Positions 8,234 through 18,230 of a DNA stretch of 53,748 nt are shown one piece after another. Each line of letters opens with the position of its first letter. Positions within the stretch are counted from its first letter, which is position 1. A program made the position numbers and the translations under genes. The stretch is from Rhodospirillaceae bacterium (lineage in GTDB: Bacteria > Pseudomonadota > Alphaproteobacteria > GCA-2731375): the NCBI GenBank assembly GCA_018660265.1, contig JABJKS010000027.1, forward strand, positions 1 through 53,748, given 5' to 3'. The notes under the pieces were generated by a model, which had not been told where the DNA came from, searched no databases, and saw only the letters and a program-made list of their open reading frames with translations.

Positions 8234-8331
8234 GTCATTGCCGGGCTTGACCCGGGTATCCAGGGCAACACGCACAGGTGTTGTACCGCTCTGGATACCC
8301 GGGTCTCCGCTACGCTACGCCCGGGCATGAC
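8234..8331. repeat. REP-like palindromic intergenic element
   Basis: A long imperfect inverted repeat. The left arm 8234-8263 (GTCATTGCCGGG, then CTTGACCCGGGTATCCAG) pairs with the right arm 8291-8331 (CTGGATACCCGGGTC, an 11-base interruption, then GCCCGGGCATGAC). A second small hairpin, CAACAC/GTGTTG (8266-8271 with 8278-8283), sits inside. This shape and the pairing of CCGGGCTTGACCCGGGTATCCAG with its complement are typical of dispersed palindromic repeats in alphaproteobacterial genomes. It lies between thiE and the upstream unknown gene and could act as an mRNA end or processing structure. No second copy was seen in this window. Confidence 0.75.
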
Positions 8332-8390
8332 AAAATTTCGTATAGCCTGCAAAGCTTCAATAAACCAGGGTAGACGGGCTTGCAACGCCG

Positions 8391-8780
8391 CTAAAAAACT
8401 GTCCGTAATTGCACTGTAATATCCGTCGCCTGGGCACCTGGGTCAAAGGCCTTGGGCGGTCGCGACAGAACCTCTGCGCCGTAACTTTCAGCGATCTGGG
8501 TAATTTTCTCGCGGACAGATGCCTTGCCCCGTAAGACCAGGTTCCGCCAACCCAGGGCCAAAGCCATTTGCGCCACGGCTGCAGCATCGCCGCAATCCAG
8601 GATCGCCTGCACGTCTGTCTGAGGATAACGTTGCCGGGCTGCCTCCACTATGGCCAGATAAAACCCCGGCCCGCCATAGCTCCCGGCCCACGGCGCAGTC
8701 AACAACGTCAGCGGGCGACCAGCGGCCACAGCCAATGCGCACTCAGCTTGCTGTAAGTTATGAAATATGACCGTTACCAT
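8391..8780 (-). CDS. Conserved-looking protein of unknown function, pgk-thiE region
   Basis: A 129-residue soluble protein with a Rossmann-like alternation (LTLLTAPWAGSYGGPGFYLAIVE, AILDCGDAAAVAQMALALGWRNLVLRG, REKITQIAESYGAEVLSRPP). There is no signal peptide or membrane segment. I do not recognise a named family. It lies 25 bases downstream of pgk and in the same direction, so it is likely part of the tkt-gap-pgk transcript. The GxxxAxxAMALGWRNLVLRG part suggests binding of a small molecule or sugar phosphate, but that is speculative. Confidence 0.65.
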   Translation of the reverse strand: MVTVIFHNLQQAECALAVAAGRPLTLLTAPWAGSYGGPGFYLAIVEAARQRYPQTDVQAILDCGDAAAVAQMALALGWRNLVLRGKASVREKITQIAESYGAEVLSRPPKAFDPGAQATDITVQLRTVF

Positions 8781-8805
8781 GAGACAGTCTTAGTCTAATT
8801 AGGCT

Positions 8806-9981
8806 TCAGTCTTCCAGTGCCTTGATGCCCGGCAGAACTTTGCCTTCCAGCCATTCCAGGAAAGCACCGCCCGCAGTGGAGACATAGGTAAAATCATCGG
8901 CGGCATCCGCGTGACGCAAGGCGGCAACCGTATCACCCCCCCCCGCGACGGATATTAATGCCCCGGATTTTGTTTGCGCGGCAGCGGCTTGGGCCACTTT
9001 GACAGTACCCATATCGAACGGTGCAATTTCGAATGCCCCCAACGGCCCATTCCAAAGCAATGTCCGGCAGCCCTGCAGGCGTTGGATCAAATCCAGGACA
9101 CTGGCAGGCCCGACGTCCAGGATCATCATCTCTTCGGGAACTTTATCCACCGGAACCACAGCGCTGTCGGCACCGGCCTTGAACTCACGGGCCAGAACCA
9201 CATCCACCGGCAACACGATTTCACAATCCTGGGCCTCTGCCTGGGCCATGATCTGCCGCGCCGTATCGGCGAGGTCCTTTTCACACAATGAGGCACCAAT
9301 ATTGATGCCCTTGGCATACAGAAATGTATTCGCCATGCCACCACCGATAATCAATTGGTCAACCTTGTCCAGCAAATGCCCCAACACCGATAGCTTGGAT
9401 GAGACTTTGGCCCCGCCGACCAGGGCGGCGACGGGCCGACTCGGGGTTGCCAGTGCAGCTTCCAGCGCCTGCAACTCCGCCTGCATGGCCCGGCCCGGTG
9501 CCGCTGGTAAAAGATGGGCCAGGGCCTCAGTGGAGGCATGGGCCCGATGGGCGCAGGAAAAGGCGTCGTTGACGTAGATATCGCCCAAATCCGCCAAGGA
9601 TTGGGCAAAGCCCCGATCATTGGCTTCCTCACCTGGGGCAAATCGTACATTTTCCAATAGCAGAATGTCGCCATCCGCCATTTGAGCCACCGCAGTCTCT
9701 GCGCCCGCCATATCTGAAAAGGCGACGGATCGGCCCAGGGCAGCGCCCAAGGGGCCGGCCAATGGTGCCAGAGACATATCGGGGACGATCTTACCCTTGG
9801 GCCGGCCGAAATGGGACAGCACGATGACCCGGGCGCCCTTGTCGGACAATTCAGCCAGTGTGGGCACGGCGCGTTCGATCCGTGTGCCGTCGCTGACCTG
9901 TCCATCCTGCATGGGAACGTTCAGATCAACCCGCAGCAATACCCGTGACCCGGTTAGGGGCAGATCATCCAGGGTCCGCAT
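8806..9981 (-). CDS. pgk: Phosphoglycerate kinase
   Basis: A 391-residue glycolytic and gluconeogenic kinase that interconverts 1,3-bisphosphoglycerate and 3-phosphoglycerate with ADP/ATP. Family blocks are clear: [18 protein letters not shown] (N-terminal substrate site), [48 protein letters not shown], and the nucleotide-site GGGDTVAAL near the C-terminus. Length is normal. GGAGATATC precedes the ATG at 9981. It follows gap by 12 bases, so the two are co-transcribed. Confidence 0.97.
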   Translation of the reverse strand: MRTLDDLPLTGSRVLLRVDLNVPMQDGQVSDGTRIERAVPTLAELSDKGARVIVLSHFGRPKGKIVPDMSLAPLAGPLGAALGRSVAFSDMAGAETAVAQMADGDILLLENVRFAPGEEANDRGFAQSLADLGDIYVNDAFSCAHRAHASTEALAHLLPAAPGRAMQAELQALEAALATPSRPVAALVGGAKVSSKLSVLGHLLDKVDQLIIGGGMANTFLYAKGINIGASLCEKDLADTARQIMAQAEAQDCEIVLPVDVVLAREFKAGADSAVVPVDKVPEEMMILDVGPASVLDLIQRLQGCRTLLWNGPLGAFEIAPFDMGTVKVAQAAAAQTKSGALISVAGGGDTVAALRHADAADDFTYVSTAGGAFLEWLEGKVLPGIKALED

Positions 9982-9993
9982 GATATCTCCAGA

Positions 9994-10998
9994 TTAGAGT
10001 TTCGCCAGTGCGACAGCTGTATCGCCCATCCGGTTTGAGAAGCCCCATTCGTTATCGTACCAGGTAAGGATACGGACGAAGCGACCGTCGATCACCTGGG
10101 TCTGGGTCAGATCAAATGTGGAAGAGGCCTGATTGTGATTGTAATCGATGGACACGGTCGGCCCGTCGGAAGTTTCCAGAATGCCCTTCAATTTGCCGGC
10201 CGCAGCCTTGACGATGGCTGCATTGACCGCTTCCACGGTGGTCTTCTTCTTGCTGCGGAATTTGAAATCAACCACCGAGACATTCGGTGTCGGCACCCGG
10301 ATGGAGGTACCATCCAGCTTACCGGCCAATTCCGGCAGCACCAGGCCAACCGCCTTGGCCGCACCGGTTGATGTGGGGATCATGGACATCACGGCGGAAC
10401 GGGCCCGACGCAGATCACCATGCAAGGTATCCAACACGGGCTGATCACCGGTGAAGCTGTGAATGGTCGTCATATAACCGTGTTCGATGCCGACGGCCTG
10501 GTTCAGAACGAACGCCACCGGGGCCAGACAGTTCGTGGTGCAGGAGGCGTTGGATACCACTTTGTGGGATTTACGCATCTTGTTGTGATTAACGCCATAG
10601 ACCACCGTGATGTCCGCATCGCCTGAGGGGGCGGAGATCAAGACCTTTTTGGCACCAGCCGTCAGATGCGCCGAAGCTTTTTCCTTGGCGGTGAAGATGC
10701 CGGTGCATTCGAGTGCGACGTCCACATTCAATTTGCCCCAAGGTAGATTGGCGGGGTCCCGCTCTGCCGTGACGCGAACCGCGTTGCCGTTGACGTTCAT
10801 ACCGGTCTTGGTGGTTTTCACCTTGCCGGGAAAAGCACCATGGACAGAATCATAACGCAACAGATGGGCATTGGTTTCGATAGGTCCCAGATCATTGACC
10901 CCAACGACCTGAATATCCTTACGACCGGATTCCGCGATGGCCCGCAAGACCAAGCGGCCAATACGCCCGAACCCATTAATTCCTACCCGAACTACCAT
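9994..10998 (-). CDS. gap: Glyceraldehyde-3-phosphate dehydrogenase
   Basis: A 334-residue type I GAPDH. It oxidises glyceraldehyde-3-phosphate to 1,3-bisphosphoglycerate using NAD(P). The N-terminal [11 protein letters not shown] is the dinucleotide-binding loop. The catalytic cysteine is in [12 protein letters not shown] (Cys153), and [12 protein letters not shown] closes the C-terminus. The residue after the beta-2 strand is NDLG, with Asp giving a preference for NAD in many homologues. The gene lies between tkt (58-base gap) and pgk (12-base gap) in one direction. Confidence 0.97.
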   Translation of the reverse strand: MVVRVGINGFGRIGRLVLRAIAESGRKDIQVVGVNDLGPIETNAHLLRYDSVHGAFPGKVKTTKTGMNVNGNAVRVTAERDPANLPWGKLNVDVALECTGIFTAKEKASAHLTAGAKKVLISAPSGDADITVVYGVNHNKMRKSHKVVSNASCTTNCLAPVAFVLNQAVGIEHGYMTTIHSFTGDQPVLDTLHGDLRRARSAVMSMIPTSTGAAKAVGLVLPELAGKLDGTSIRVPTPNVSVVDFKFRSKKKTTVEAVNAAIVKAAAGKLKGILETSDGPTVSIDYNHNQASSTFDLTQTQVIDGRFVRILTWYDNEWGFSNRMGDTAVALAKL

Positions 10999-11056
10999 TG
11001 TCTTCTCCTATATGTTCGCAAGGCCCAGCCTTCAGAAAAGGGCCCCAATTGAATGT

Positions 11057-13105
11057 CTATGTATTTTCCCGTGCCGCCAGTTTTTCTTTGGCCAAATCAG
11101 CCACGGCTTCTGCTGTAATACCGAAATGCTTAAATAACTCTTTCGCAGGTGCCGAGGCACCGAAACCCGTCATGCCGACAAAGCCACCGCTTTCTCCGAA
11201 ATATCGATCCCAGCCCATAGATATAGCGGCTTCGACGCCAATGCGGATGGTCTCCATCCCCAGGGTCTGCTGCCGGTATTCCAAATCCTGAGCCTCGAAC
11301 AATTCCCAGCATGGCATTGACACAACCCGTGTTGGGATGCCCGCACTTTGCAGATTGTTCCGGGCCGCTACGGCGATGGATACTTCCGAACCCGTTGCCA
11401 GCAGTGTCACCGCCGCATCGCCTTCAGCGGCAATCAATTCGTAGGCGCCACGGGCGCAGGCGTTCGCCTCTGCATAGGCCAGGCGCACTGCGGGCAGGCC
11501 CTGGCGGCTAAGGATCATGGCGGATGGCGCGTCCTTGGTCTCCAACGCCACCTCCCAACACTCCGCCGTTTCCATGGCATCGGCTGGGCGAAAGACATTC
11601 AGATTGGGCATGGCGCGCAATGCAGCCATATGCTCCACCGGTTGATGGGTCGGGCCGTCTTCGCCCAAACCGATGGAATCGTGGGTCAGCACATAGATCA
11701 CCCGGCAACCCATCAAGGCCGACAGCCGCATGGCACCCCGGCAATAATCGGAAAATACCATGAACGTGCCGGCATAAGGAATGAAGCCCCCATGCAGGGC
11801 CAAACCGTTCATGACCGCAGCCATGGCATGTTCCCGAACACCGTAGTTAATATAGCGGCCGGAGAAATCCTCCGCCGTGATCATGCCCAAATCCGGCGTC
11901 AGGGTGTTGTTGGAACCTGTCAGATCAGCCGAGCCACCGATCGTTTCAGCGACCACGCTGTTGATAACTTCCAACGCCTTGCCCGATGCGGCCCGGGTTG
12001 CAAGTTGCGGCTTATCCTCTGCCACCTGACGGCGATAGTCCGCCATTGCCTCTATGATGCCGGCGGGCAGATCGCCAGACATTGCGCGCTCAAACGCCGC
12101 ACGGTCATCCTGATCCAGAGCTTCGAACCGTTCCTCCCAGGCAGCGGAGGCCGCGTTACCTCGGGCACCAACGGCCTGCCAGGCGGCAGCAACATCATCG
12201 GGAATTTCAAATGGTGCATGGGGCCAGTTCATGGCCACCCGCGCAGCCGCAATTTCTTCATCCCCCAAGGGCGCGCCATGCGCGCCGGAGGTCCCAGCCT
12301 TAGTCGGGGCGCCGTAGCCAATTTTCGTCCGGGCGGCGATCAAGGATGGCCGATCGCTTAAACGGGCGGCTGCGATCGTAGCCTGCAATGCATCGGGGTC
12401 ATGGCCATCCACGCGGGATACATCCCAGCCATAGGCTTCAAAACGAGCACATTGATCATCACTGACCGATAACGAAGTGGCGCCATCAATGGTGATTTCG
12501 TTGTCATCAAACAACACGATCAATTTGCCCAGCCCCAGATGCCCCGCCAACGATGCAGCTTCGTGGCTGACACCTTCCATCAGGCAACCATCGCCGGCCA
12601 ATGCATAGGTATAGTGATCCACCAGTTCATCGCCGAAACGGCTGGCCGCCATCCTCTCCGCCAAAGCCAGGCCGACGGCGGTGGCAATACCCTGACCCAA
12701 AGGCCCGGTTGTGGTTTCTATGCCGGCGGCAGCGCCAAACTCCGGGTGACCGGCGGTGCGGCTTTCCAACTGGCGAAAATTGCGCAATTGGCCCATATCC
12801 ATGTCGGCGTATCCGGTTAGATGCAGGACGCTGTACAGAAGCATGGAGCCATGGCCGGCGGAAAGTACAAAACGGTCCCGGTCAGGCCAACGGGGCTTGC
12901 TGGGATCAAATTTCATGAAATGGGAAAACAACACCGTGGCCATGTCGGCGGCACCCATAGGCATGCCAGGATGGCCGGAATTTGCAGCTTGCACGGCGTC
13001 AGCGGCAAGAAAACGAATGGCGTTGGCCATATCGCCGTGCCCGGCTTGTCCATGTGCGCCTTTGGGTGTTACCCCGGGCGCTACATCTGTATCGGTCGGT
13101 GTCAT
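11057..13105 (-). CDS. tkt: Transketolase
   Basis: A 682-residue thiamine diphosphate enzyme of the pentose phosphate pathway (and of the Calvin cycle where present), moving two-carbon units between sugar phosphates. Visible features: [42 protein letters not shown], the TPP motif [18 protein letters not shown], then [14 protein letters not shown] and [19 protein letters not shown] chose the ATG at 13105; an in-frame TTG at 13138 is possible but less likely. It heads the tkt-gap-pgk run. Together with ThiE and ThiD in the window the cofactor supply is local, but that link is probably chance. Confidence 0.96.
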   Translation of the reverse strand: MTPTDTDVAPGVTPKGAHGQAGHGDMANAIRFLAADAVQAANSGHPGMPMGAADMATVLFSHFMKFDPSKPRWPDRDRFVLSAGHGSMLLYSVLHLTGYADMDMGQLRNFRQLESRTAGHPEFGAAAGIETTTGPLGQGIATAVGLALAERMAASRFGDELVDHYTYALAGDGCLMEGVSHEAASLAGHLGLGKLIVLFDDNEITIDGATSLSVSDDQCARFEAYGWDVSRVDGHDPDALQATIAAARLSDRPSLIAARTKIGYGAPTKAGTSGAHGAPLGDEEIAAARVAMNWPHAPFEIPDDVAAAWQAVGARGNAASAAWEERFEALDQDDRAAFERAMSGDLPAGIIEAMADYRRQVAEDKPQLATRAASGKALEVINSVVAETIGGSADLTGSNNTLTPDLGMITAEDFSGRYINYGVREHAMAAVMNGLALHGGFIPYAGTFMVFSDYCRGAMRLSALMGCRVIYVLTHDSIGLGEDGPTHQPVEHMAALRAMPNLNVFRPADAMETAECWEVALETKDAPSAMILSRQGLPAVRLAYAEANACARGAYELIAAEGDAAVTLLATGSEVSIAVAARNNLQSAGIPTRVVSMPCWELFEAQDLEYRQQTLGMETIRIGVEAAISMGWDRYFGESGGFVGMTGFGASAPAKELFKHFGITAEAVADLAKEKLAARENT

Positions 13106-13438
13106 ATGAATCTCAAGATTGTGGTTGCATCCGGTCAATAACAGCGCGTTTTTTCATCAAAAAATTCGCTTCTGGCAGCCGCATGATCAAGCCGTGTGGA
13201 CGGGGGTAACGGTCAAGCCGGGACAATTTCCGATTAACCTAAATCGGGGCCCCCGCATCGTTGGCCAACATAGCCTTTCGCCTTGCAAGGTCAACTGGCA
13301 ATAGCCACATATCAGGCTCGATATTTACCTAATCCTGTACCATGTGGTCGCAGTTAGGTTGACGCGGTGGCGAAGCGGGCTTTACCCTGTGCGGGAACGA
13401 AACTATGCAAGCCTTTTGCAAACAATACGGAATCCACT
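13106..13438. other. Divergent intergenic region (tkt / DUF4164-zapA)
   Basis: About 330 bases separate the divergent tkt and zapA-side genes. It must hold both promoters. There is an AT-rich tract next to tkt (around 13147-13160). I saw no convincing stem-loop, riboswitch or paired -35/-10 boxes that I would defend. An in-frame GTG at 13367 could extend the plus-strand gene by 24 residues but has an unlikely composition. Confidence 0.5.
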
Positions 13439-13735
13439 ATGGCCGATGATGATGGCGCGAAAGCAAGACTGGAGGCAGCCGTGCAACGGCTGGAATCGGC
13501 CCTGGGCCGGGTCGCCGAACAGGATGGTGCGGGAAGCGCGGACCTTTCGCAGTTGCGCCTTGAGCTTGATCGGCGCGATTCGGAGTTAGCCGCCCTGCGT
13601 GCGGAGCGTGACCAGTTGAGCCAAACCTTGGCGGATACCCGTGCCGAGGCGGCTTCCCTGCAGGGTGCCATGGATGCGGTATCGACCCGCCTGGATAAAG
13701 CCATCAACTCTGTGCACGCTTTGTTGGAAGAGTAA
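13439..13735 (+). CDS. Coiled-coil DUF4164-like protein beside zapA
   Basis: A 98-residue acidic protein made almost wholly of heptad-type helix (KARLEAAVQRLESALGRVAEQ ... LRLELDRRDSELAALRAERDQLSQTLADTRAEAASLQGAMDAVSTRLDKAI). It matches the small coiled-coil proteins (DUF4164 type) found directly upstream of zapA in alphaproteobacteria. A role as a cell-division or ZapA-associated factor comes from position only. zapA starts two bases after its stop, so the pair is coupled. The ATG at 13439 is preferred over the upstream GTG at 13367. Confidence 0.75.
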   Translation: MADDDGAKARLEAAVQRLESALGRVAEQDGAGSADLSQLRLELDRRDSELAALRAERDQLSQTLADTRAEAASLQGAMDAVSTRLDKAINSVHALLEE

Positions 13736-13737
13736 GC

Positions 13738-14079
13738 ATGGCCCAGGTCAATATTCAGATTAATGGCCGGGACTACCTTTTGGCCTGTGAAGATGGTGAA
13801 GAAAGCCATCTGACCTTCCTGGCAGAGTACATCAACCGCCAGGTGGATGGTCTGGTGGAAAGCGTTGGTCAAGTTGGTGAAGCCCGGCTGTTATTGATGG
13901 CTTCCCTGCTGGTCGCCGACGAACTGGCCGAAGCCAGCCAGGAACTCGATGCCTTAAAAGATGGCACCGGTAATGTTAAAAACGAAGGCCATAGCGATGG
14001 CGCAAACGACGATGGTGCCGACTTGGCAAAATTAACCCAACGCATCGAAGATATTGCCGCGCGGCTGGAGAGCGCTTAA
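13738..14079 (+). CDS. zapA: Cell division protein ZapA
   Basis: A 113-residue ZapA. It bundles FtsZ filaments and stabilises the Z ring at midcell. The N-terminal globular part reads VNIQINGRDYLLACEDGEESHLTFLAEYINRQVDGL, with a central helix RLLLMASLLVADELAEA that is the tetramer coiled coil. An acidic linker and a final helix (LAKLTQRIEDIAARLES) follow. Length is typical of alphaproteobacterial ZapA. The position just before the 6S RNA and 5-formyltetrahydrofolate cyclo-ligase is the well-known conserved layout. Confidence 0.93.
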   Translation: MAQVNIQINGRDYLLACEDGEESHLTFLAEYINRQVDGLVESVGQVGEARLLLMASLLVADELAEASQELDALKDGTGNVKNEGHSDGANDDGADLAKLTQRIEDIAARLESA

Positions 14080-14088
14080 ATAGACCTA

Positions 14089-14253
14089 TCGAACGGGTTC
14101 TGCCGGGTTAGACGAATAACGGTTCCCTGGGCCAATACCGTTAGAAAGGGAGCTGCCTCTGGTGGGATCGTGGTCCTGTCATAGCGGCACCCACCTGCGT
14201 GAGCAGGCCACAGCGGAGCAAGGTAATTCGGCGGCTCGGCGGTCCCGTTCGTG
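14089..14253 (+). ncRNA. ssrS: 6S RNA
   Basis: The spacer between zapA and the 5-formyltetrahydrofolate cyclo-ligase gene is the classic site of 6S RNA, the regulator that mimics an open promoter and binds the sigma-70 RNA polymerase. A closing stem is visible: CGAACGGG (14090-14097) pairs with CCCGTTCG (14244-14251). Inside are the typical GGTTCCCTGG (about 14120-14130) on the 5' side and a matching GGTCCCG stretch on the 3' side around the central bubble. The length of about 165 is right for alphaproteobacteria. Ends are approximate. Confidence 0.72.
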
Positions 14254-14288
14254 TCTGGTCCGAACCATCGGGTAGGATCATCAGTATT

Positions 14289-14882
14289 ATGCCCAAGGAC
14301 GAGAAATCGATTGCACGGACACAGGCCCGGGCCAAACGCCGGGCCATCCCGGCGGCGGTGCGGGATAACGCCGGCACGAAAGCCGTCGCGCATTTCCTGG
14401 ACGCTATTCCGCTGACCGCAGCTTCTGTTATTTCGGCCTTCTGGCCCCTGGGGGATGAATTCGACAGCCGGCCCTTGTTGTACGCGCTGGCCGATGCGGG
14501 CCATCAGGTGGCATTGCCCGTTGTTGTCGGGGCCCGGCAGCCGCTGTGCTTTCGCCGTTGGCACCTTGGCGATGAGATGGCGACAAGTTCGTTCGGCGTT
14601 TCAGAGCCCCTGGCCGGGGCTGAGGAAGCCCGCCCCAATATCGTGATTACGCCGTTCCTGGCCTACAATGGCCAGGGCTTCCGTTTAGGCTATGGCGGCG
14701 GTTACTATGACCGTACATTGCGGGACCTGCGCCAATCCGGGGCGGGCGTTTTAGCTGTCGGATTGGGCTTTGCCGCCCAGGCCATGGCGACACTGCCCCA
14801 TGACAGCTATGATGAACCACTTGATTGGCTGATCAGCGAAGCGGGCGCACAACGTTTTGTTCACGCGCCTGGGTTAGACTGA
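14289..14882 (+). CDS. 5-formyltetrahydrofolate cyclo-ligase
   Basis: A 197-residue enzyme that uses ATP to turn 5-formyl-THF into 5,10-methenyl-THF, recycling an inhibitory folate. Family blocks are LRxx-type helices at the N-terminus, AFWPLGDEFDSRPLLYAL, and the strongly conserved VITPFLAYNGQGFRLGYGGGYYDRTL at about residues 120-145. The ATG at 14289 gives the normal length, and the upstream frame belongs to the 6S RNA. The gene is often named ygfA or fau, and co-transcription with 6S RNA is usual. Confidence 0.93.
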   Translation: MPKDEKSIARTQARAKRRAIPAAVRDNAGTKAVAHFLDAIPLTAASVISAFWPLGDEFDSRPLLYALADAGHQVALPVVVGARQPLCFRRWHLGDEMATSSFGVSEPLAGAEEARPNIVITPFLAYNGQGFRLGYGGGYYDRTLRDLRQSGAGVLAVGLGFAAQAMATLPHDSYDEPLDWLISEAGAQRFVHAPGLD

Positions 14883-14934
14883 TAGGTCATTGAGCAAGTG
14901 AGTGAGTTCGTAAAGTCGAGTTGGGGGTTGCAGC

Positions 14935-15747
14935 GTGAAATTACTTTATCTTGGTGACCTGGTTGGCCGCACCGGACGTACGGCGGTAATTGAAAGCCTG
15001 CCACAGCTGCGTAAGGACCTGAAGCTCGATTTTGTTATCGTCAATGGTGAGAACGCCGCCAACGGTTTCGGCATCACACCGAAAATCTGCGATCAGCTTT
15101 ATAGTGCCGGTACGGATGTGGTTGTTCTGGGCAACCATGCCTGGGATGCCCGCGAGATAATTCCTCATATCGATGGTGAGCCGCGGCTTATCCGCCCCGT
15201 CAATTTGCCGGCCGGCACGCCGGGGCGGGGCTCTAACGTTTATGAGGTGCCGGGTGGCCGTAAAATTCTGGTTGTCCAGGTCTTAGGGCGCATTTTCATG
15301 GATCCTCTGGATGATCCCTTCGCGGCTGCCGTTGAAGCCTTGAAGGCGCATACTCTTGGCGGCAGCGTGAACGCCATCTTTGTCGACATGCATGCAGAGG
15401 CAACATCGGAAAAGGCCGCGATTGGCCATTATCTTGACGGTCGGGTCAGCTGCGTCTTCGGCACTCATACCCATGTCCCTACCGCAGATGGCCAAATCCT
15501 GCCCGGCGGCACGGCATATATGAGTGATGTCGGGATGTGCGGCGATTACGATTCGGTCATTGGCATGGATAAGGCGGAACCCATTCGCCGCTTTACCCGC
15601 AAAATGCCCGGTGCCCGCTTTACCCCCGCAACGGGCGAGGCGACGGTCTGTGGTGTATATATTGAAACGGACGATAAAACGGGGCTGACGACCTATATGG
15701 CGCCGCTGCGTCAAGGCGGGCGTCTGGCCCCCGCATGGCCCCTATAA
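14935..15747 (+). CDS. YmdB-family metallophosphoesterase
   Basis: A 270-residue calcineurin-fold phosphodiesterase of the TIGR00282/YmdB group, which in Bacillus hydrolyses cyclic nucleotides. Metal-binding motifs are GDLVGRTGR at the N-terminus, NGENAANG, GNHAWD, FVDMHAEATSEK and GTHTHVPTADGQIL. The start is a GTG at 14935 that gives the usual MKLLYLGD opening. It follows the cyclo-ligase gene by 52 bases in the same direction, which is common in alphaproteobacteria. The physiological substrate here is unknown. Confidence 0.93.
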   Translation: MKLLYLGDLVGRTGRTAVIESLPQLRKDLKLDFVIVNGENAANGFGITPKICDQLYSAGTDVVVLGNHAWDAREIIPHIDGEPRLIRPVNLPAGTPGRGSNVYEVPGGRKILVVQVLGRIFMDPLDDPFAAAVEALKAHTLGGSVNAIFVDMHAEATSEKAAIGHYLDGRVSCVFGTHTHVPTADGQILPGGTAYMSDVGMCGDYDSVIGMDKAEPIRRFTRKMPGARFTPATGEATVCGVYIETDDKTGLTTYMAPLRQGGRLAPAWPL

Positions 15748-15809
15748 CAGGCGGTAACAAGCGGCCGGTCAAAGGGGACGTTTCGACCCCGGACCTGGCT
15801 TCACTTAGT

Positions 15810-16028
15810 TTAGCTTACTTTGGCGGCTAGTTGATCCGTCAGGTCGTTGCACCGTTCGGCCACATAATGCAGGCGGCGGGCGGCTGTAATATCATTCGTC
15901 GGTGCCTCAACAATCGACAAGGCGACATCAAGGGCGAAGACGCCAGCCTGGGTCGTGGCAGCGGCCTGCTCCAGGCCGGTTCCACCCAATGGCAGGGCCA
16001 GGCGGTCTAATGTTTCGGGATTTGACAC
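15810..16028 (-). CDS. Small protein of unknown function
   Basis: A 72-residue protein starting at a GTG at 16028 with GGAG eight bases upstream. It reads VSNPETLDRLALPLGGTGLEQAAATTQAGVFALDV and so on, alpha-helical without a signal peptide, ending DLTDQLAAKVS. A longer frame to 16085 has no ribosome binding site. I do not recognise a family. It points away from yebC, so the 270 bases between them hold divergent promoters. Confidence that it is a gene rests on the ribosome site and protein-like composition. Confidence 0.55.
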   Translation of the reverse strand: MSNPETLDRLALPLGGTGLEQAAATTQAGVFALDVALSIVEAPTNDITAARRLHYVAERCNDLTDQLAAKVS

Positions 16029-16299
16029 AATAAAAACTCCAATCGCTCCGGCCGATAAGTTTCGACGTCTTAACACTGCGCCCACGATGTTAACAATGTC
16101 TTACCGAATGGGTTGTAATGGTAAATTCCAGGCATTGGAGATGCGATTTCTGCCCTAATATTGCCATATTGCACATTTATGGCTATGTGCTGCGCGCGAT
16201 AGCGATATCTGGTAAAATTTTCTACGATTCGGCCCCGTCGCGTAAGCATCGGGAGCATTAGGGTCAGGACACAAGCATAATTGAGGCGAGTAGGGGACC

Positions 16300-17049
16300 A
16301 TGGCAGGCCATTCACAGTTTAGTAACATCATGCATCGCAAAGGCGCGCAGGATGCCAAGCGGTCGAAAATTTTCACCAAGTTGATCCGCGAAATTACCGT
16401 GGCTGCCCGTAGCGGCCTGCCGGACCCGGAGATGAACCCGCGCCTGCGTGCCGCTGTTCAGGCCGCGCGCGCCGCCAACATGCCGAAAGACAACGTCGCC
16501 CGCGCTGTGAAGCGGGCAACGGCCAGCGGTGAAGGTGATAATTATGAAGAAATTCGATACGAGGGTTATGGCCCCGGTGGCGTCTGCCTGATTGTTGAGG
16601 CGTTGACTGACAATCGCAACCGCACTGCATCGGAAGTGCGGGCTGCGTTCACGAAATTTGGCGGCAACTTAGGTGAGACAGGCAGTGTTTCCTATCAGTT
16701 TGACCGTGTCGGCAGCATCGCATACCCCATCGAAGTGGCAGACACCGACGCCATGTTCGAAGCGGCGGTAGAGGCCGGGGCGGATGATGTGGAAAGCCAC
16801 GAAGACGGCCACGATATTATTTGCGCGGCTGAAGATCTGCATGAAGTTGCCAAGGCCCTGGAAAAACAATTCGGCGAGCCGAAAACAGCGCGCCTGAACT
16901 GGCGTCCGCAAAACACTATTCCGCTGGATGAACAAGGCGCTTCGACCCTGTTCAAACTGTTGGAAGCCCTGGATGACAGCGACGATGTGCAACAGGTCTC
17001 GGCCAATTTTGAAGTCTCTGACGAAATTATGGCGACACTAAGCGAATAG
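16300..17049 (+). CDS. YebC/PmpR-family regulator
   Basis: A 249-residue protein of the YebC family, known both as DNA-binding regulators and, more recently, as factors that help ribosomes through difficult peptide stretches. It opens with the signature [18 protein letters not shown], then [34 protein letters not shown] and [23 protein letters not shown]. Length is normal. It stands just upstream of ruvC, as in very many proteobacteria. The ATG at 16300 gives the invariant N-terminus. Confidence 0.95.
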   Translation: MAGHSQFSNIMHRKGAQDAKRSKIFTKLIREITVAARSGLPDPEMNPRLRAAVQAARAANMPKDNVARAVKRATASGEGDNYEEIRYEGYGPGGVCLIVEALTDNRNRTASEVRAAFTKFGGNLGETGSVSYQFDRVGSIAYPIEVADTDAMFEAAVEAGADDVESHEDGHDIICAAEDLHEVAKALEKQFGEPKTARLNWRPQNTIPLDEQGASTLFKLLEALDDSDDVQQVSANFEVSDEIMATLSE

Positions 17050-17067
17050 GTGGTGAGAAATAGTTAA

Positions 17068-17622
17068 GTGGTGGGACCTTCCGGCATGCGCCTCATTGGA
17101 ATTGACCCCGGTCTGCAACGCACCGGCTGGGGTGTGCTGTCAGTCGAGGGCAGTCGGTTAAGCCACATTAGCCACGGCGTTATTGTGTCAGACGCGAAGT
17201 TACCCTTGGCGGAGCGCCTGCGGCAGCTATACCAGGCCCTCAGGGAGGTTCTGGTGCAATGGCAACCGGCAGAGGCCGCAGTGGAGGAGACGTTTGTGAA
17301 TAAGAACCCCACATCGACCCTGAAACTGGGTCAGGCCCGTGGTGTTCTATTGTTGGCACCGGCCATGGCCGGCATTCCGGTTTCTGAATACACCCCGAAC
17401 CTGATCAAAAAATCAGTGGTCGGCACCGGTCATGCGCAAAAGGACCAGGTTGCCATGATGGTGACCACCTTGTTGCCCGCTGCTGGTCCGGTGAAGGATG
17501 ATGCGGCCGACGCCCTGGCGGTTGCCATCTGCCATGCGCATTTGCGCCGCAGTCAGCAAATCATTGCCCAAGCAGAAAGAGCGGACCGGAAGCCAAAACA
17601 AAAGCGGGGGGCGGCTGGATGA
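17068..17622 (+). CDS. ruvC: Holliday junction endonuclease RuvC
   Basis: A 184-residue RNase H-fold nuclease that resolves Holliday junctions made by RuvAB. Active-site acidic residues lie in [14 protein letters not shown] near the N-terminus, in the [23 protein letters not shown] block, and in the C-terminal [14 protein letters not shown]. The GTG at 17068 has GGTGAG upstream; an ATG at 17086 would remove six residues and is equally arguable. The gene overlaps ruvA by four bases. Confidence 0.95.
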   Translation: MVGPSGMRLIGIDPGLQRTGWGVLSVEGSRLSHISHGVIVSDAKLPLAERLRQLYQALREVLVQWQPAEAAVEETFVNKNPTSTLKLGQARGVLLLAPAMAGIPVSEYTPNLIKKSVVGTGHAQKDQVAMMVTTLLPAAGPVKDDAADALAVAICHAHLRRSQQIIAQAERADRKPKQKRGAAG

Positions 17623-18230
17623 TCGCCAAGCTGTCCGGACGCCTGGATACCTGCGATGACAATCATTGCATCATTGATGTGAGCGGCGTCGGCTATCTGG
17701 TTTTTTGCTCCGGGCGCACGCTATCCAACCTGGGCGAGCCGGGCCTGGCAGTATCATTATTGATCGAAACCCATGTGCGGGAGGATCATATCCACCTCTA
17801 TGGCTTCGCCGATGCGGCGGAGCGGGATTGGTTCAAGCTGTTGTTGAGCGTCCAGGGCGTCGGCGCCAAGGTCGCCTTGGCGATTTTATCGACCCTGGCA
17901 CCAGGTGAATTGAGCCAGGCCATTGTCGCCGGGGACAAGGCGATGATTACACGCAGCCCCGGTGTTGGCCCAAAAGTCGGCACGCGGATCGTCACCGAAT
18001 TAAAAGACAAAGTAGGCGACCTGGCGCTTGGCCCCAGTGCCGTGTTGGCCGACGGCGATCAGCCGGCTGTGGCCCAGGGCCCGGCGGCAGATGCCATTTC
18101 CGCCCTGGTCAATTTAGGCTACCGCCCAGGAGAGGCACATCGAGCGGTCCAGACAGCGGCGGCCGCCATGGGCGACGAGGTGAATTTGCAGGGCCTGATC
18201 CGCGATAGCTTAAGGCAGCTGGCATCATGA
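17619..18230 (+). CDS. ruvA: Holliday junction DNA helicase subunit RuvA
   Basis: A 203-residue tetrameric junction-binding protein that targets RuvB to Holliday junctions. It shows the N-terminal OB-fold ([28 protein letters not shown]), the helix-hairpin-helix region ([36 protein letters not shown]) and a C-terminal RuvB-binding domain ([21 protein letters not shown]). ATGA overlaps join it to ruvC before and ruvB after, so the three are tightly coupled. Confidence 0.96.
   Translation: MIAKLSGRLDTCDDNHCIIDVSGVGYLVFCSGRTLSNLGEPGLAVSLLIETHVREDHIHLYGFADAAERDWFKLLLSVQGVGAKVALAILSTLAPGELSQAIVAGDKAMITRSPGVGPKVGTRIVTELKDKVGDLALGPSAVLADGDQPAVAQGPAADAISALVNLGYRPGEAHRAVQTAAAAMGDEVNLQGLIRDSLRQLAS

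Noticed and set aside
11348-12361. 337-residue plus-strand frame opposite tkt
   Set aside because: It is antisense to conserved transketolase and has no recognised domain; codon bias of tkt explains it.
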